From: DATAQC01 sp038232455
Lineage (GTDB): Bacteria; Actinomycetota; Acidimicrobiia; Acidimicrobiales; AC-14
DNA: 5,235 nt
Assembly (NCBI GenBank): GCA_038232455.1
Contig: JBBSHU010000162.1
Coordinates: 1 to 5,235, forward strand
Direction of reading: 5' to 3'
Below the pieces are notes generated by a model. The model was not told the DNA's origin. It saw nothing but the letters and a program-made list of their open reading frames with translations, and searched no databases. A program made the position numbers and the translations under genes. Positions 1 to 5,235 of this stretch are shown here, in pieces; positions within the stretch are counted from its first letter, which is position 1, and the number at the start of each line of letters is the position of its first letter.

Positions 1-128
1 CTAAGGAACAGCTGGGCGGGTTCTGGATCATCGAGGCCGCCGACCTGGACGCTGCTCTGGCGTGGGCGGCCAAGGCCGCGACCGCCTGCGAGGGCCCCGT
101 CGAGGTCCGCCCCTTCCAGGCGGACTGA
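1..128 (+). CDS. YCII/DGPF-type protein, C-terminal fragment
   Basis: Only the last 41 codons are present, read in the frame that ends with TGA at 126-128; the 5' end lies off the left edge. The visible tail has the pattern GGFWIIEAADLDAALAWA followed by GPVEVRPF. This is the typical end of YCII-related (DGPF) proteins, in which an aromatic/aliphatic strand precedes a helix starting with DLDAALAWA and a last strand ending in VEVRP. These are small ferredoxin-like-fold proteins, usually about 110-140 residues, with no settled biochemical role. The ECF sigma gene begins 13 bases after the stop, so the two are very likely cotranscribed. That neighbourhood is the known hallmark of ECF42 sigma factors and supports both calls. 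The YCII catalytic-like histidine/aspartate region would be in the missing N-terminal part and cannot be judged. Confidence 0.85.
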   Translation, partial: KEQLGGFWIIEAADLDAALAWAAKAATACEGPVEVRPFQAD

Positions 129-141
129 GCTCGAGGCCGTC

Positions 142-1380
142 GTGCCCGCCACCGACGCCTCCGTCGTCGACCGGACCTTCCGAGAGGAGTTCGGTCGGGC
201 CGTGGCCACCCTGGTCCGCCTCTTCGGTGACATCGACCTCGCCGAGGAGGCGGTCCAGGAAGCTTTCGTCGTGGCCCTCGAGCGCTGGCCCACAGCCGGG
301 ATTCCCCCAAGCCGGGGTGGCTGGATCGTCACCACCGCCCGCAACCGGGCCATCGACCGGCTGCGACGGGAGGCGTCGCGCGACGACCGCCACGCGCAGT
401 CCGTGCTCGTTCATCACCGTGACAGGCCCCCGGAGGTGGGACCCGTGTACGACGACCGTCTCCGCCTGATCTTCACGTGCTGCCACCCCGCCCTGGCCAC
501 CAGCGCCCAGGTGGCGTTGACCCTCCGCCTGCTCGGCGGCCTCCAGACCGACGAGATCGCCCGGGCCTTCCTGGTCCCCGAGGCCACCATGGCCCAACGC
601 CTGGTGCGGGCCAAGCGCAAGATCCGGGCCGCCGCCATCCCGTACCGCGTCCCCAGCGATGCCGAGCTTCCCGATCGCCTTCGGCCGGTGTTGGCCGTCG
701 TCTACCTGGTCTTCAACGAGGGCTACACCGCCACCACTGGCGACGACCTCGTTCGGTCCGACCTGTGTGCCGAGGCCATCCGGGTGGCCCGGCTCCTCGC
801 CGACCTCATGCCCGACGAACCCGAGGTGGCCGGCCTCCTCGCCCTCCTGTTGCTGACCGACGCTCGCCGGGCTGCCCGCACCGCGCCCGACGGTTCACTC
901 GTCCTGCTGGGCGACCAGGACCGGTCGCGCTGGGACCGGTCATTGATCAGCGAGGGCCAGGCCCTGGTCGCCGCGTGCCTCCGTCGCAACGAACCGGGTC
1001 CCTACCAACTGCAGGCCGCCGTCAACGCCGTGCACAGCGACGCGGCAACGGCCGCCGACACCGACTGGGGCCAGATCCTCCAGCTGTACGATCAGTTGCT
1101 GGCGCAATCGCCCACCCCGGTCGTCGCCCTCAACCGGGCCGTCGCCGTGGCCGAGGTGGACGGAACGGCCACGGCACTGGCCGCCGTCGATTCCCTCGAC
1201 CTCGACGGGTATCACCTGTTCCACGCCACCCGGGCCGACCTGTTGGGCCGCCTCGGCCGCAGCCACGAGGCCGCCGAGGCATACGCCGCCGCACTCGCCC
1301 TCGTCGGCAACGCCACCGAGCGCCGCTTCCTCGAGCAGCGCAAGCGGGCCCTTCTAGGAGTCGAGCTCGTCGGCGAGTAG
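142..1380 (+). CDS. ECF RNA polymerase sigma factor, ECF42 type with long C-terminal extension
   Basis: A 412-residue sigma factor that would direct RNA polymerase to a specific promoter set. Residues about 10-78 form sigma region 2 (DLAEEAVQEAFVVALERWP at 32-50, then WIVTTARNRAIDRLRRE). Residues about 118-165 form sigma region 4, with the DNA-reading helices in LGGLQTDEIARAFLVPEATMAQRLVRAKRKI. The linker carries LRLIFTCCHPAL, a signature of this subgroup. Residues about 180-412 are the extension: a DUF6596-like part (VVYLVFNEGYTAT at 186-198) and then helical, TPR-like sequence including PVVALNRAVAVAEVDG. Ordinary ECF factors are about 170-200 residues, so this is the long class. The start is GTG at 142 with GAGG at 133-136, five bases before it; this is a modest ribosome binding site, but the start fits the 13-base gap from the YCII-type gene. 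No anti-sigma gene is adjacent, so control may lie in the extension, as proposed for ECF42. The last 27 bases overlap the convergent acetyltransferase gene. Confidence 0.95.
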   Translation: MPATDASVVDRTFREEFGRAVATLVRLFGDIDLAEEAVQEAFVVALERWPTAGIPPSRGGWIVTTARNRAIDRLRREASRDDRHAQSVLVHHRDRPPEVGPVYDDRLRLIFTCCHPALATSAQVALTLRLLGGLQTDEIARAFLVPEATMAQRLVRAKRKIRAAAIPYRVPSDAELPDRLRPVLAVVYLVFNEGYTATTGDDLVRSDLCAEAIRVARLLADLMPDEPEVAGLLALLLLTDARRAARTAPDGSLVLLGDQDRSRWDRSLISEGQALVAACLRRNEPGPYQLQAAVNAVHSDAATAADTDWGQILQLYDQLLAQSPTPVVALNRAVAVAEVDGTATALAAVDSLDLDGYHLFHATRADLLGRLGRSHEAAEAYAAALALVGNATERRFLEQRKRALLGVELVGE

Positions 1381-1863
1381 GTCCATGAGCAGGCCGTCGT
1401 GCCAACCACCGCCGTCGGCGTCGCGCTCGTAGCTGCGCATCACTCCCACCGGGCGGAACCCCACCGCTGCGTAACAGCGGATGGCCGGCTCGTTGTCGGC
1501 CGCCGGGTCGATGACGACGCGGTGGTGGCCCCGGTCGTGCACCAGGTGACGGGCGAGCGTGGCTACGGCGTCTCGGCCGACACCCCGGCCCGAGGCCGCC
1601 GGGTCGACGAAGATGTCGATGGAGGCGTGGCGGTACATCGGTTCGTCCTCCTCGCCGTACTGGACCATGCCGACCACCGCATCGTCGACGACGATGGCGA
1701 ATCGGGTCGCCGAGGGGTCGTCGAAGGGCCACTGCGGCGACGAGGCCTCGGCGCCCCACCGTCGCCGCACCTCGGGCGTCAGGAGCATTCGCCGCAGTTC
1801 GGGAAGGTGCTCGGCGGAGACGGGAATCAGCACCAGGCGCTGGCCGGGCAATTGAACATCCAC
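1354..1863 (-). CDS. GNAT-family N-acetyltransferase, AAC(6')-like
   Basis: A 169-residue single-domain acetyltransferase that would transfer an acetyl group from acetyl-CoA to an amine. Motif A is visible as IDIFVDPAASGRGVGRDAV (acetyl-CoA pyrophosphate loop SGRGVG at residues 91-96). It is followed by VVIDPAADNEPAIRCYAAVGF, where the DP..xN..AIRCY...GF pattern resembles aminoglycoside 6'-N-acetyltransferases and their housekeeping relatives. The substrate cannot be read from sequence: it may be an aminoglycoside, another small amine or a protein N-terminus. I chose GTG at 1863 because a strong ribosome binding site (GGGGAGAGGAG, 1884-1874) sits ten bases before it. The longer reading from TTG at 1896 has no such site and would translate through the ribosome binding site itself. 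The gene is convergent with, and overlaps by 27 bases, the sigma factor gene, and is divergent from the membrane protein gene at 1920. Confidence 0.9.
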   Translation of the reverse strand: MDVQLPGQRLVLIPVSAEHLPELRRMLLTPEVRRRWGAEASSPQWPFDDPSATRFAIVVDDAVVGMVQYGEEDEPMYRHASIDIFVDPAASGRGVGRDAVATLARHLVHDRGHHRVVIDPAADNEPAIRCYAAVGFRPVGVMRSYERDADGGGWHDGLLMDLLADELDS

Positions 1864-1873
1864 GGTGACGTTG

Positions 1874-1884
1874 CTCCTCTCCCC
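1874..1884 (-). promoter_or_regulatory. Strong ribosome binding site of the acetyltransferase gene
   Basis: Read on the minus strand this is GGGGAGAGGAG, close to the anti-16S complement, ending ten bases before GTG at 1863. It decides the start against the upstream TTG at 1896. It directly follows the inverted repeat at 1885-1900. Confidence 0.75.
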
Positions 1885-1900
1885 GGCGTTCCGCAACGCC
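1885..1900. repeat. Perfect 6-bp inverted repeat in the divergent spacer
   Basis: The arms GGCGTT and AACGCC are perfectly complementary around a four-base centre (CCGC). The left arm lies 17 bases upstream of the TACAAT box, where a -35 element for the plus-strand gene would be. On the minus strand the repeat immediately precedes the acetyltransferase ribosome binding site. It could be a repressor operator or a short RNA hairpin in the acetyltransferase leader. Six-base arms in GC-rich DNA can also arise by chance, so the function is inference. Confidence 0.45.
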
Positions 1901-1907
1901 CGTCCCG

Positions 1908-1913
1908 TACAAT
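1908..1913 (+). promoter_or_regulatory. -10 promoter box for a leaderless membrane-protein transcript
   Basis: TACAAT matches the actinobacterial TANNNT -10 consensus. Six bases separate it from the ATG at 1920, so transcription should begin at or next to the A of the start codon. There is no purine-rich ribosome binding site between the box and the ATG. No good -35 hexamer is seen at 16-18 bases upstream; that position is occupied by the inverted repeat arm. Confidence 0.65.
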
Positions 1914-1919
1914 CGCGTC

Positions 1920-2804
1920 ATGGAACTGCCGGTGGATGGCGGCGCCGCGGGGCCGGGCGCCCAAGAGGGTAAACCGCAGAAGCGCTCGGCGTGGGGGGCG
2001 CTCAAGGCGGGATGGGCACTGGCCGGTAGCTGTTGGTCGGTCCTGTCCGCCGTCCCTTCACTCCTACTCGCCTCGTTCGCAGCCCTCGTCCTCGGCGCCT
2101 TGGCCGTGGGCGCCGACATCCTCGCCTGGGGCGGAGTCGACGAGGCCTTCGGTGGCACCGCCTTCATCGTCGCCGTGCGGTCCCTGCCGTTGCTTTTCGT
2201 CGTGCACACGCTCGCCGTCGTCTCCGAAGCGGTGATCGTCGGTGCGGCGCGAGGACGTCTCGCCGGTGGGGAACCGGGGCTCGACGAGGGCTGGCGGCTG
2301 GCCACTCGCCGCCTCCACACCCTGATCGCCTACGGGTTCCTCCGGGCCCTGGAGCGAACCCTCACCCTCTCGTTGTCGGTGCTCCGGGAGCCGGGACGGT
2401 GGGTGGGCGACCTCATCGATGCGGCGTGGGACTTCGCCACGTTTCTCGCCATCCCGGTGATCCTGTTCGAACGACCGCAGAGCGCGGTGAGCGCCGTCCG
2501 CCAGAGCGCACACCTGGTCCGCTCCCGTTGGGGTGTCCAGCTGGCGGCTCAGACGACCGTCGGACTGGCCGTGTTCGTGGTCCTCGCTCCCCTCGTCGGG
2601 GCCGCCGCCCTGCTGGGTTGGCTCACCGTCGGCAGCACGGGGGCTTGGACCGTCATGATCGCCGGCCTCCTGGTTCTCGACGTCGTCACCTCGGCCCTGT
2701 CGGCGGTGCTTTCCGCCGCCCTCTTCAGATACATCCACGCCGGCGAGACCTCGCCCGGGTTCGACGAGAAGCGGCTGGCGTCCGTCTACCGACCCAAGAA
2801 GTAA
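1920..2804 (+). CDS. DUF6159-like multi-pass membrane protein
   Basis: A 294-residue integral membrane protein of unknown function. After a soluble N-terminal stretch of about 22 residues comes SAWGALKAGWALAGSCWSVL, an entry helix typical of DUF6159 proteins. Hydrophobic segments follow at about 43-69, 81-109, 170-183 (short), 209-233 and 244-268. The middle part has WDFATFLAIPVILFERPQSAVSAVRQSAHLVRSRWG (170-205), matching the conserved W-D-x-x-T-F-x-x-x-P-V-I core followed by an amphipathic S-x-x-L-x-R-x-x-W-G helix of this family. The C-terminal tail (RYIHAGETSPGFDEKRLASVYRPKK) is polar and basic. The ATG at 1920 is favoured by the TACAAT box six bases upstream and by the absence of any ribosome binding site, so translation is probably leaderless. 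The gene ends six bases before the stop of the convergent peptidoglycan-binding gene. I infer no substrate or reaction. Confidence 0.85.
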   Translation: MELPVDGGAAGPGAQEGKPQKRSAWGALKAGWALAGSCWSVLSAVPSLLLASFAALVLGALAVGADILAWGGVDEAFGGTAFIVAVRSLPLLFVVHTLAVVSEAVIVGAARGRLAGGEPGLDEGWRLATRRLHTLIAYGFLRALERTLTLSLSVLREPGRWVGDLIDAAWDFATFLAIPVILFERPQSAVSAVRQSAHLVRSRWGVQLAAQTTVGLAVFVVLAPLVGAAALLGWLTVGSTGAWTVMIAGLLVLDVVTSALSAVLSAALFRYIHAGETSPGFDEKRLASVYRPKK

Positions 2805-2810
2805 CTCGGC

Positions 2811-3263
2811 TCAGCCGGCGAGGGCTCCGTTGACGAGGGCGTTCCAGGTGATGGGCCCGACGATCCCGTCGACGCCCAGGCCTTCGGCCCGCTGGAAGGC
2901 CCGCACGGCATCGTCGGTCTTGGCTCCGAAGATCCCGTCGACCTGAAGCCCACGTCCCGGCTCACCCGCCCGAGCCTGGAACTGGCTCTGCACTCCTCGA
3001 ACCGCTTCGCCCTGGCTCCCCTTCTTCACCTGGACGATGAGGGCCGGCCAGGTCTGGTTTCCCACCACGCCGTCGACGCCGAGGTGGTGAGCGGTCTGGA
3101 AGTCGCGCACCCCGGCGGCGGTCTTAGGGCCGAAGATGCCGTCGACGACCACGTTGGCGCTGCCGTGCTGGCGCAGCAGATATTGGACGGTCTTGATGGG
3201 CTCCTTCAACAACGGGCCAGGGGAAGGCTGTCCCTCTCTCTCGATGGGCCAGGTCAACGCCAT
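2811..3263 (-). CDS. Tandem peptidoglycan-binding-domain protein, no signal peptide
   Basis: A 150-residue protein consisting almost entirely of two PG_binding_1 units. The unit cores are VDGIFGPKTAAGVRDFQTAHHLGVDGVVGNQTWPAL (40-75) and VDGIFGAKTDDAVRAFQRAEGLGVDGIVGPITWNAL (108-143), a 68-residue duplication. Each has the VDGIFGxKT turn, the V/A-x-x-FQ helix and the GVDGxVGxxTW end that define the family, whose members usually bind cell-wall peptide stems. No catalytic domain is attached. The start is ATG at 3263 with AAGGGAG (3277-3271) seven bases ahead. The 18 upstream codons back to an in-frame TGA contain no other start codon, so a longer form with a secretion signal is excluded here. 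The N-terminus (MALTWPIEREGQPSPG) is not a signal peptide, which leaves its route to the wall unexplained. The gene follows the PsiE-like gene by 54 bases and is probably in the same operon. Confidence 0.93.
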   Translation of the reverse strand: MALTWPIEREGQPSPGPLLKEPIKTVQYLLRQHGSANVVVDGIFGPKTAAGVRDFQTAHHLGVDGVVGNQTWPALIVQVKKGSQGEAVRGVQSQFQARAGEPGRGLQVDGIFGAKTDDAVRAFQRAEGLGVDGIVGPITWNALVNGALAG

Positions 3264-3270
3264 ATGTGTT

Positions 3271-3277
3271 CTCCCTT
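3271..3277 (-). promoter_or_regulatory. Ribosome binding site of the peptidoglycan-binding gene
   Basis: Minus-strand AAGGGAG, seven bases before ATG at 3263. The 54-base gap (3264-3317) that holds it shows no convincing promoter: CATACT within it resembles a -10 box only weakly and lacks a -35. No hairpin with a T-tract is present. This favours read-through transcription from the gene upstream. Confidence 0.6.
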
Positions 3278-3317
3278 CGCCGCGAGACGCCCTCGCACTA
3301 CGGAGTATGTCAGCCGG

Positions 3318-3848
3318 TCACTCCGGATGCTCTTCGGGCTCGCGCTCGCGGCGGCGCATGACGAGAGTGGCGAGGGCCAGCGCGAGGACCACACCGGTGA
3401 GCACGCCCATCCTCCAGGCCACGTCCGTCGGCTTCTGGGTGGAGATGCGGAAGGTGGACTCGACGACCAGTTCCTTGATGGCGGCCAGCATGCCGACGAG
3501 CAGGAATGGCTCGGCGATCAACTTGTGCTCGGTGATCGCTGAGCGCACCGCGCTCAGCAGTTCCACCAGGATGAACACGATGAGCAAGGAGTTGAGCGTC
3601 AGCTCGACGGAATGGATGACACCGTGGGACACCTCGGTCGAGAACTGGTAGACGGCCTGGCCGAGCACGACGAGGGCTCCGGCGGTGAGCAGGAGAGCGG
3701 TGAGGGCGTAGATAATGTCCTCGGCGATGTGCAGGCAGAGCGTCGTCGTCCGGGCGATGATGTCCTGGCGGTGTCCGGCCCGTTCCCCCTTGGAGGCCGG
3801 GCGGTCGTCGGCGTCGGGCGGCTTCATCGGGTCACGACCGTCGGCCAC
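3318..3848 (-). CDS. PsiE-family (phosphate-starvation-inducible E) membrane protein
   Basis: A 176-residue protein with a polar N-terminus of about 35 residues and four predicted membrane helices (about 44-66, 84-102, 111-130, 146-164), ending in the basic tail RRREREPEEHPE. The segment ELTLNSLLIVFILVELLSAVRSAITEHKLIAEPFLLVGMLAAIKELVV (82-129) is the family core: L-N-x-L-L-x-V-F-I-L-V-E-L, then R-x-x-x-x-E-H-x-L-I-A-E-P-F-L-x-V-G. The family is named after an E. coli gene induced by phosphate starvation and has no established molecular function. I chose GTG at 3848 because GAGAGG (3860-3855) lies six bases before it. An upstream GTG at 3869 would overlap the antiporter end and has no such site; ATG at 3827 is a weaker alternative. 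The ribosome binding site overlaps the antiporter stop, so translation is probably coupled to that gene. No PHO box is visible inside the window, so phosphate control is not supported here. Confidence 0.88.
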   Translation of the reverse strand: MADGRDPMKPPDADDRPASKGERAGHRQDIIARTTTLCLHIAEDIIYALTALLLTAGALVVLGQAVYQFSTEVSHGVIHSVELTLNSLLIVFILVELLSAVRSAITEHKLIAEPFLLVGMLAAIKELVVESTFRISTQKPTDVAWRMGVLTGVVLALALATLVMRRREREPEEHPE

Positions 3849-3854
3849 GTCGTT

Positions 3855-3860
3855 CCTCTC
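3855..3860 (-). promoter_or_regulatory. Ribosome binding site of the PsiE-like gene, overlapping the antiporter stop
   Basis: Minus-strand GAGAGG begins inside the antiporter TGA (3861-3859) and ends six bases before GTG at 3848. A terminating ribosome would sit over this site, an arrangement expected for translational coupling. Confidence 0.65.
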
Positions 3861-5235
3861 AGCGGGCACTGACGACGATCACCGGGCAGGGAGCGTTGCC
3901 GACCACGTAGTCGATGCGATGGCCGAAAAAGGCCCGCTGGGTGACGGGCTTGCGGCTGCTGGCCAGCACCACCAGGTCGGCCCGCCGGCCGGCGCGCTCG
4001 ACGATGGCGTTCTCGGGGTGATCGGCCACCAACACATCGGTGTTCACGGTCGCCCCCATGGAGCGGCCCAGCTCGGCCATCTTGGCCACCACGTCCTCAC
4101 CGATCTCGACCGCATGCATGATGGCATCGCTACCGCCCATGCGGCTGGTGTGCTGGGGGCCGCTGACCACATGGACGATGTCGACGACGGTGTCGTGGCG
4201 GGCGGCGACGGCGAACGCCACCTCGGCGGCGAAGCGGTCGGATTCACTTCCGGAGGTGGGGACCAGAATGTGGCCGCCGGGAAGATGGTCGAGACGGTGG
4301 TCGTTGTCGTCGCCGTCGGGCACACTCACCACCAGCAGAGAGCAGGGCGACTCCTGGATGACGTCGTCGACGAAGCGTTCGAACATCGAGCCATCACCGC
4401 TGCGACGTTCGGTGGCCGTCAGCACCAGCAGGTCGTAACCCTTGCTCGCCTCGGTGAGGATGACCTTTGACGGGTTGGTCCTCTCCTCCTTCATCACGGT
4501 CCGGCTGGTCCCCCCGACCTGGGCATCGATACTCTCCTTTACGTCCTTGACGGCCTCCTTGGCACCGTCCGGTTGCAGGTAGAGGCTGGTCACCTCCACG
4601 TCCTCCTCGGCCACGAGAAGGCCCACGACCTTGGCGGCGATGTCGGACTCACCCTGGTTGCGCACGGGCAGCAGCACCCGCTTGAGGTTGGCCACGAAGC
4701 TCTCCCGGCGCCTGTCCTCGGACGCCAGGCGTTCCTTCTCCTCCTCGGTGAGCTCGACGTGGCTCAGGGTCCAACGCAGGATCGGCGGAGCCATGAGGGA
4801 GGTGACGATGGCCACCATGAGGATGATCGAGTACATCTCGGGCGTGAGGATGCCCTTGCTGAGGCCGATGGTGGCCACGATGATCTCCATGGCCCCGCGT
4901 GCGTTCATGCCCGCGCCCAGCGATAGTGCCTCCCAGTGCCCGAGGCGGCTGGCCCGGGCCCCGGCGTAGGCGCCCACGAACTTGCCGATGATCGCGATGG
5001 CCAGCACGACCAGGCCCACGCCGAGCACCTTGGGCTTGGCCAGTTGGCCCAGGTCCACGCGCAGGCCCGACGCTGCGAAGAACACCGGTGCGAAGACCCC
5101 GAGGGCGACCATTTCGAAGATGTGGCGGGCCCGCTCGTCGAAGCGCTTGACCTGGCCGACGAGGATCCCGGCGATGAACGCGCCGAGCACAGCCTCGAGC
5201 TTCAGCCACTGGGTCACTGCGCCGAAGGCCAGGGC
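3859..5235 (-). CDS. CPA2-type cation/proton antiporter with two universal-stress domains, 5' end cut
   Basis: The 458 visible residues are the C-terminal part of a larger protein; the frame stays open to the right edge (ALAFGAVTQWLKLEAVLGAFIAG), so the GTG at 5217 is an internal valine codon and not a start. Visible residues 1-156 are the last helices of a Na+/H+ exchanger domain. These include VFAPVFFAASGLRVDL (near 47-62) and GAGMNARGAMEIIVATIGL (107-125), where the GMNxRG motif is a CPA2 hallmark; a proline pair, MAPPILRW, closes the membrane part. A charged linker (VELTEEEKERLASEDRRRE) leads to a first UspA-like domain (about 175-305) and a second (about 321-458, HILVPTSGSESDRFAAEVAF to NAPCPVIVVSAR). 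The antiporter would exchange Na+ or K+ for protons at the inner membrane, with the cytoplasmic Usp domains as likely regulators. In both Usp domains the G-2x-G-9x-G-S/T nucleotide motif is degenerate. It is the first visible gene of the leftward operon. Confidence 0.93.
   Translation of the reverse strand, partial: ALAFGAVTQWLKLEAVLGAFIAGILVGQVKRFDERARHIFEMVALGVFAPVFFAASGLRVDLGQLAKPKVLGVGLVVLAIAIIGKFVGAYAGARASRLGHWEALSLGAGMNARGAMEIIVATIGLSKGILTPEMYSIILMVAIVTSLMAPPILRWTLSHVELTEEEKERLASEDRRRESFVANLKRVLLPVRNQGESDIAAKVVGLLVAEEDVEVTSLYLQPDGAKEAVKDVKESIDAQVGGTSRTVMKEERTNPSKVILTEASKGYDLLVLTATERRSGDGSMFERFVDDVIQESPCSLLVVSVPDGDDNDHRLDHLPGGHILVPTSGSESDRFAAEVAFAVAARHDTVVDIVHVVSGPQHTSRMGGSDAIMHAVEIGEDVVAKMAELGRSMGATVNTDVLVADHPENAIVERAGRRADLVVLASSRKPVTQRAFFGHRIDYVVGNAPCPVIVVSAR

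Noticed and set aside
477..1388. A 303-codon plus-strand open frame inside the sigma factor gene
   Set aside because: Low-complexity Arg/Pro/Gly translation, fully covered by the sigma factor whose domains are clear.
1861..1896. TTG start at 1896 for the acetyltransferase
   Set aside because: It would translate through a strong ribosome binding site and part of the inverted repeat, and the added residues match no GNAT N-terminus; GTG at 1863 is better placed.
1399..2235. A 278-codon plus-strand open frame opposite the acetyltransferase
   Set aside because: No recognisable domain; it is antisense to a GNAT gene with a strong ribosome binding site and runs out of frame into the membrane-protein gene.
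1130..2320. A 396-codon open frame on the minus strand across the sigma, acetyltransferase and membrane-protein genes
   Set aside because: Its translation is rich in Arg, Pro and Gly with no family pattern, as expected for an off-frame shadow in GC-rich DNA. It overlaps three genes with recognisable domains.
2805..2820. Possible bidirectional terminator between the two convergent stops
   Set aside because: CGGC/GCCG gives only a four-pair stem with a three-base loop, includes part of a stop codon, and has no T-tract on either side.
3264..3317. A separate promoter for the peptidoglycan-binding gene
   Set aside because: Only a weak CATACT is seen and no -35 at a suitable distance; transcription from the upstream genes explains expression more simply.
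3715..4470. A 251-codon plus-strand open frame opposite the antiporter and PsiE-like genes
   Set aside because: His/Asp/Gly-rich translation typical of the complement of GC-rich coding sequence; the minus-strand proteins are clearly real.
5215..5217. GTG at 5217 as the antiporter start
   Set aside because: The upstream codons to the window edge (ALAFGA) continue a typical exchanger helix, and most of the membrane domain is missing, so the gene is cut by the edge.

Overview
The window is a gene-dense, GC-rich piece of chromosome that looks actinobacterial. The evidence is the very high G/C at third codon positions, the use of GTG starts, an ECF sigma gene next to a YCII-type gene, and a TANNNT box placed so that transcription would start at an ATG with no ribosome binding site (a leaderless gene). 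The lineage cannot be fixed further from the sequence alone. I see no RNA genes, insertion sequences, CRISPR arrays or phage genes.

Left part, plus strand (1-1380): the last 41 codons of a YCII/DGPF-type small protein are followed 13 bases later by a 412-residue ECF sigma factor of the long ECF42 type. It has sigma-2 and sigma-4 regions plus a C-terminal extension of more than 200 residues and no adjacent anti-sigma gene. This pairing is known and widespread. The sigma gene runs 27 bases into the 3' end of a convergent GNAT acetyltransferase gene (minus strand, 1354-1863) whose C-terminal half resembles AAC(6')-type enzymes.

Middle (1864-2804): a 56-base divergent spacer separates the GNAT gene from a plus-strand DUF6159-like multi-pass membrane protein. 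The spacer is unusually informative. It holds a perfect 6-bp inverted repeat just upstream of the GNAT ribosome binding site, and a TACAAT box six bases before the membrane-protein ATG.

Right part, minus strand (2811-5235): three genes are read leftward in what is probably one operon. The first is a CPA2-type cation/proton antiporter with two C-terminal universal-stress domains, cut by the right edge. The second is a PsiE-family four-helix membrane protein translated from a start 10 bases after the antiporter stop. The third, 54 bases on, is a 150-residue protein made of two peptidoglycan-binding repeats with no visible signal peptide. This set suggests a role in ion homeostasis and envelope stress, but that is inference from family identity. 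Nothing here amounts to a clearly new system. The best second looks are the divergent spacer, the degenerate nucleotide motifs in the stress domains, and the in-frame single-stop junction between the PsiE-like and peptidoglycan-binding genes.
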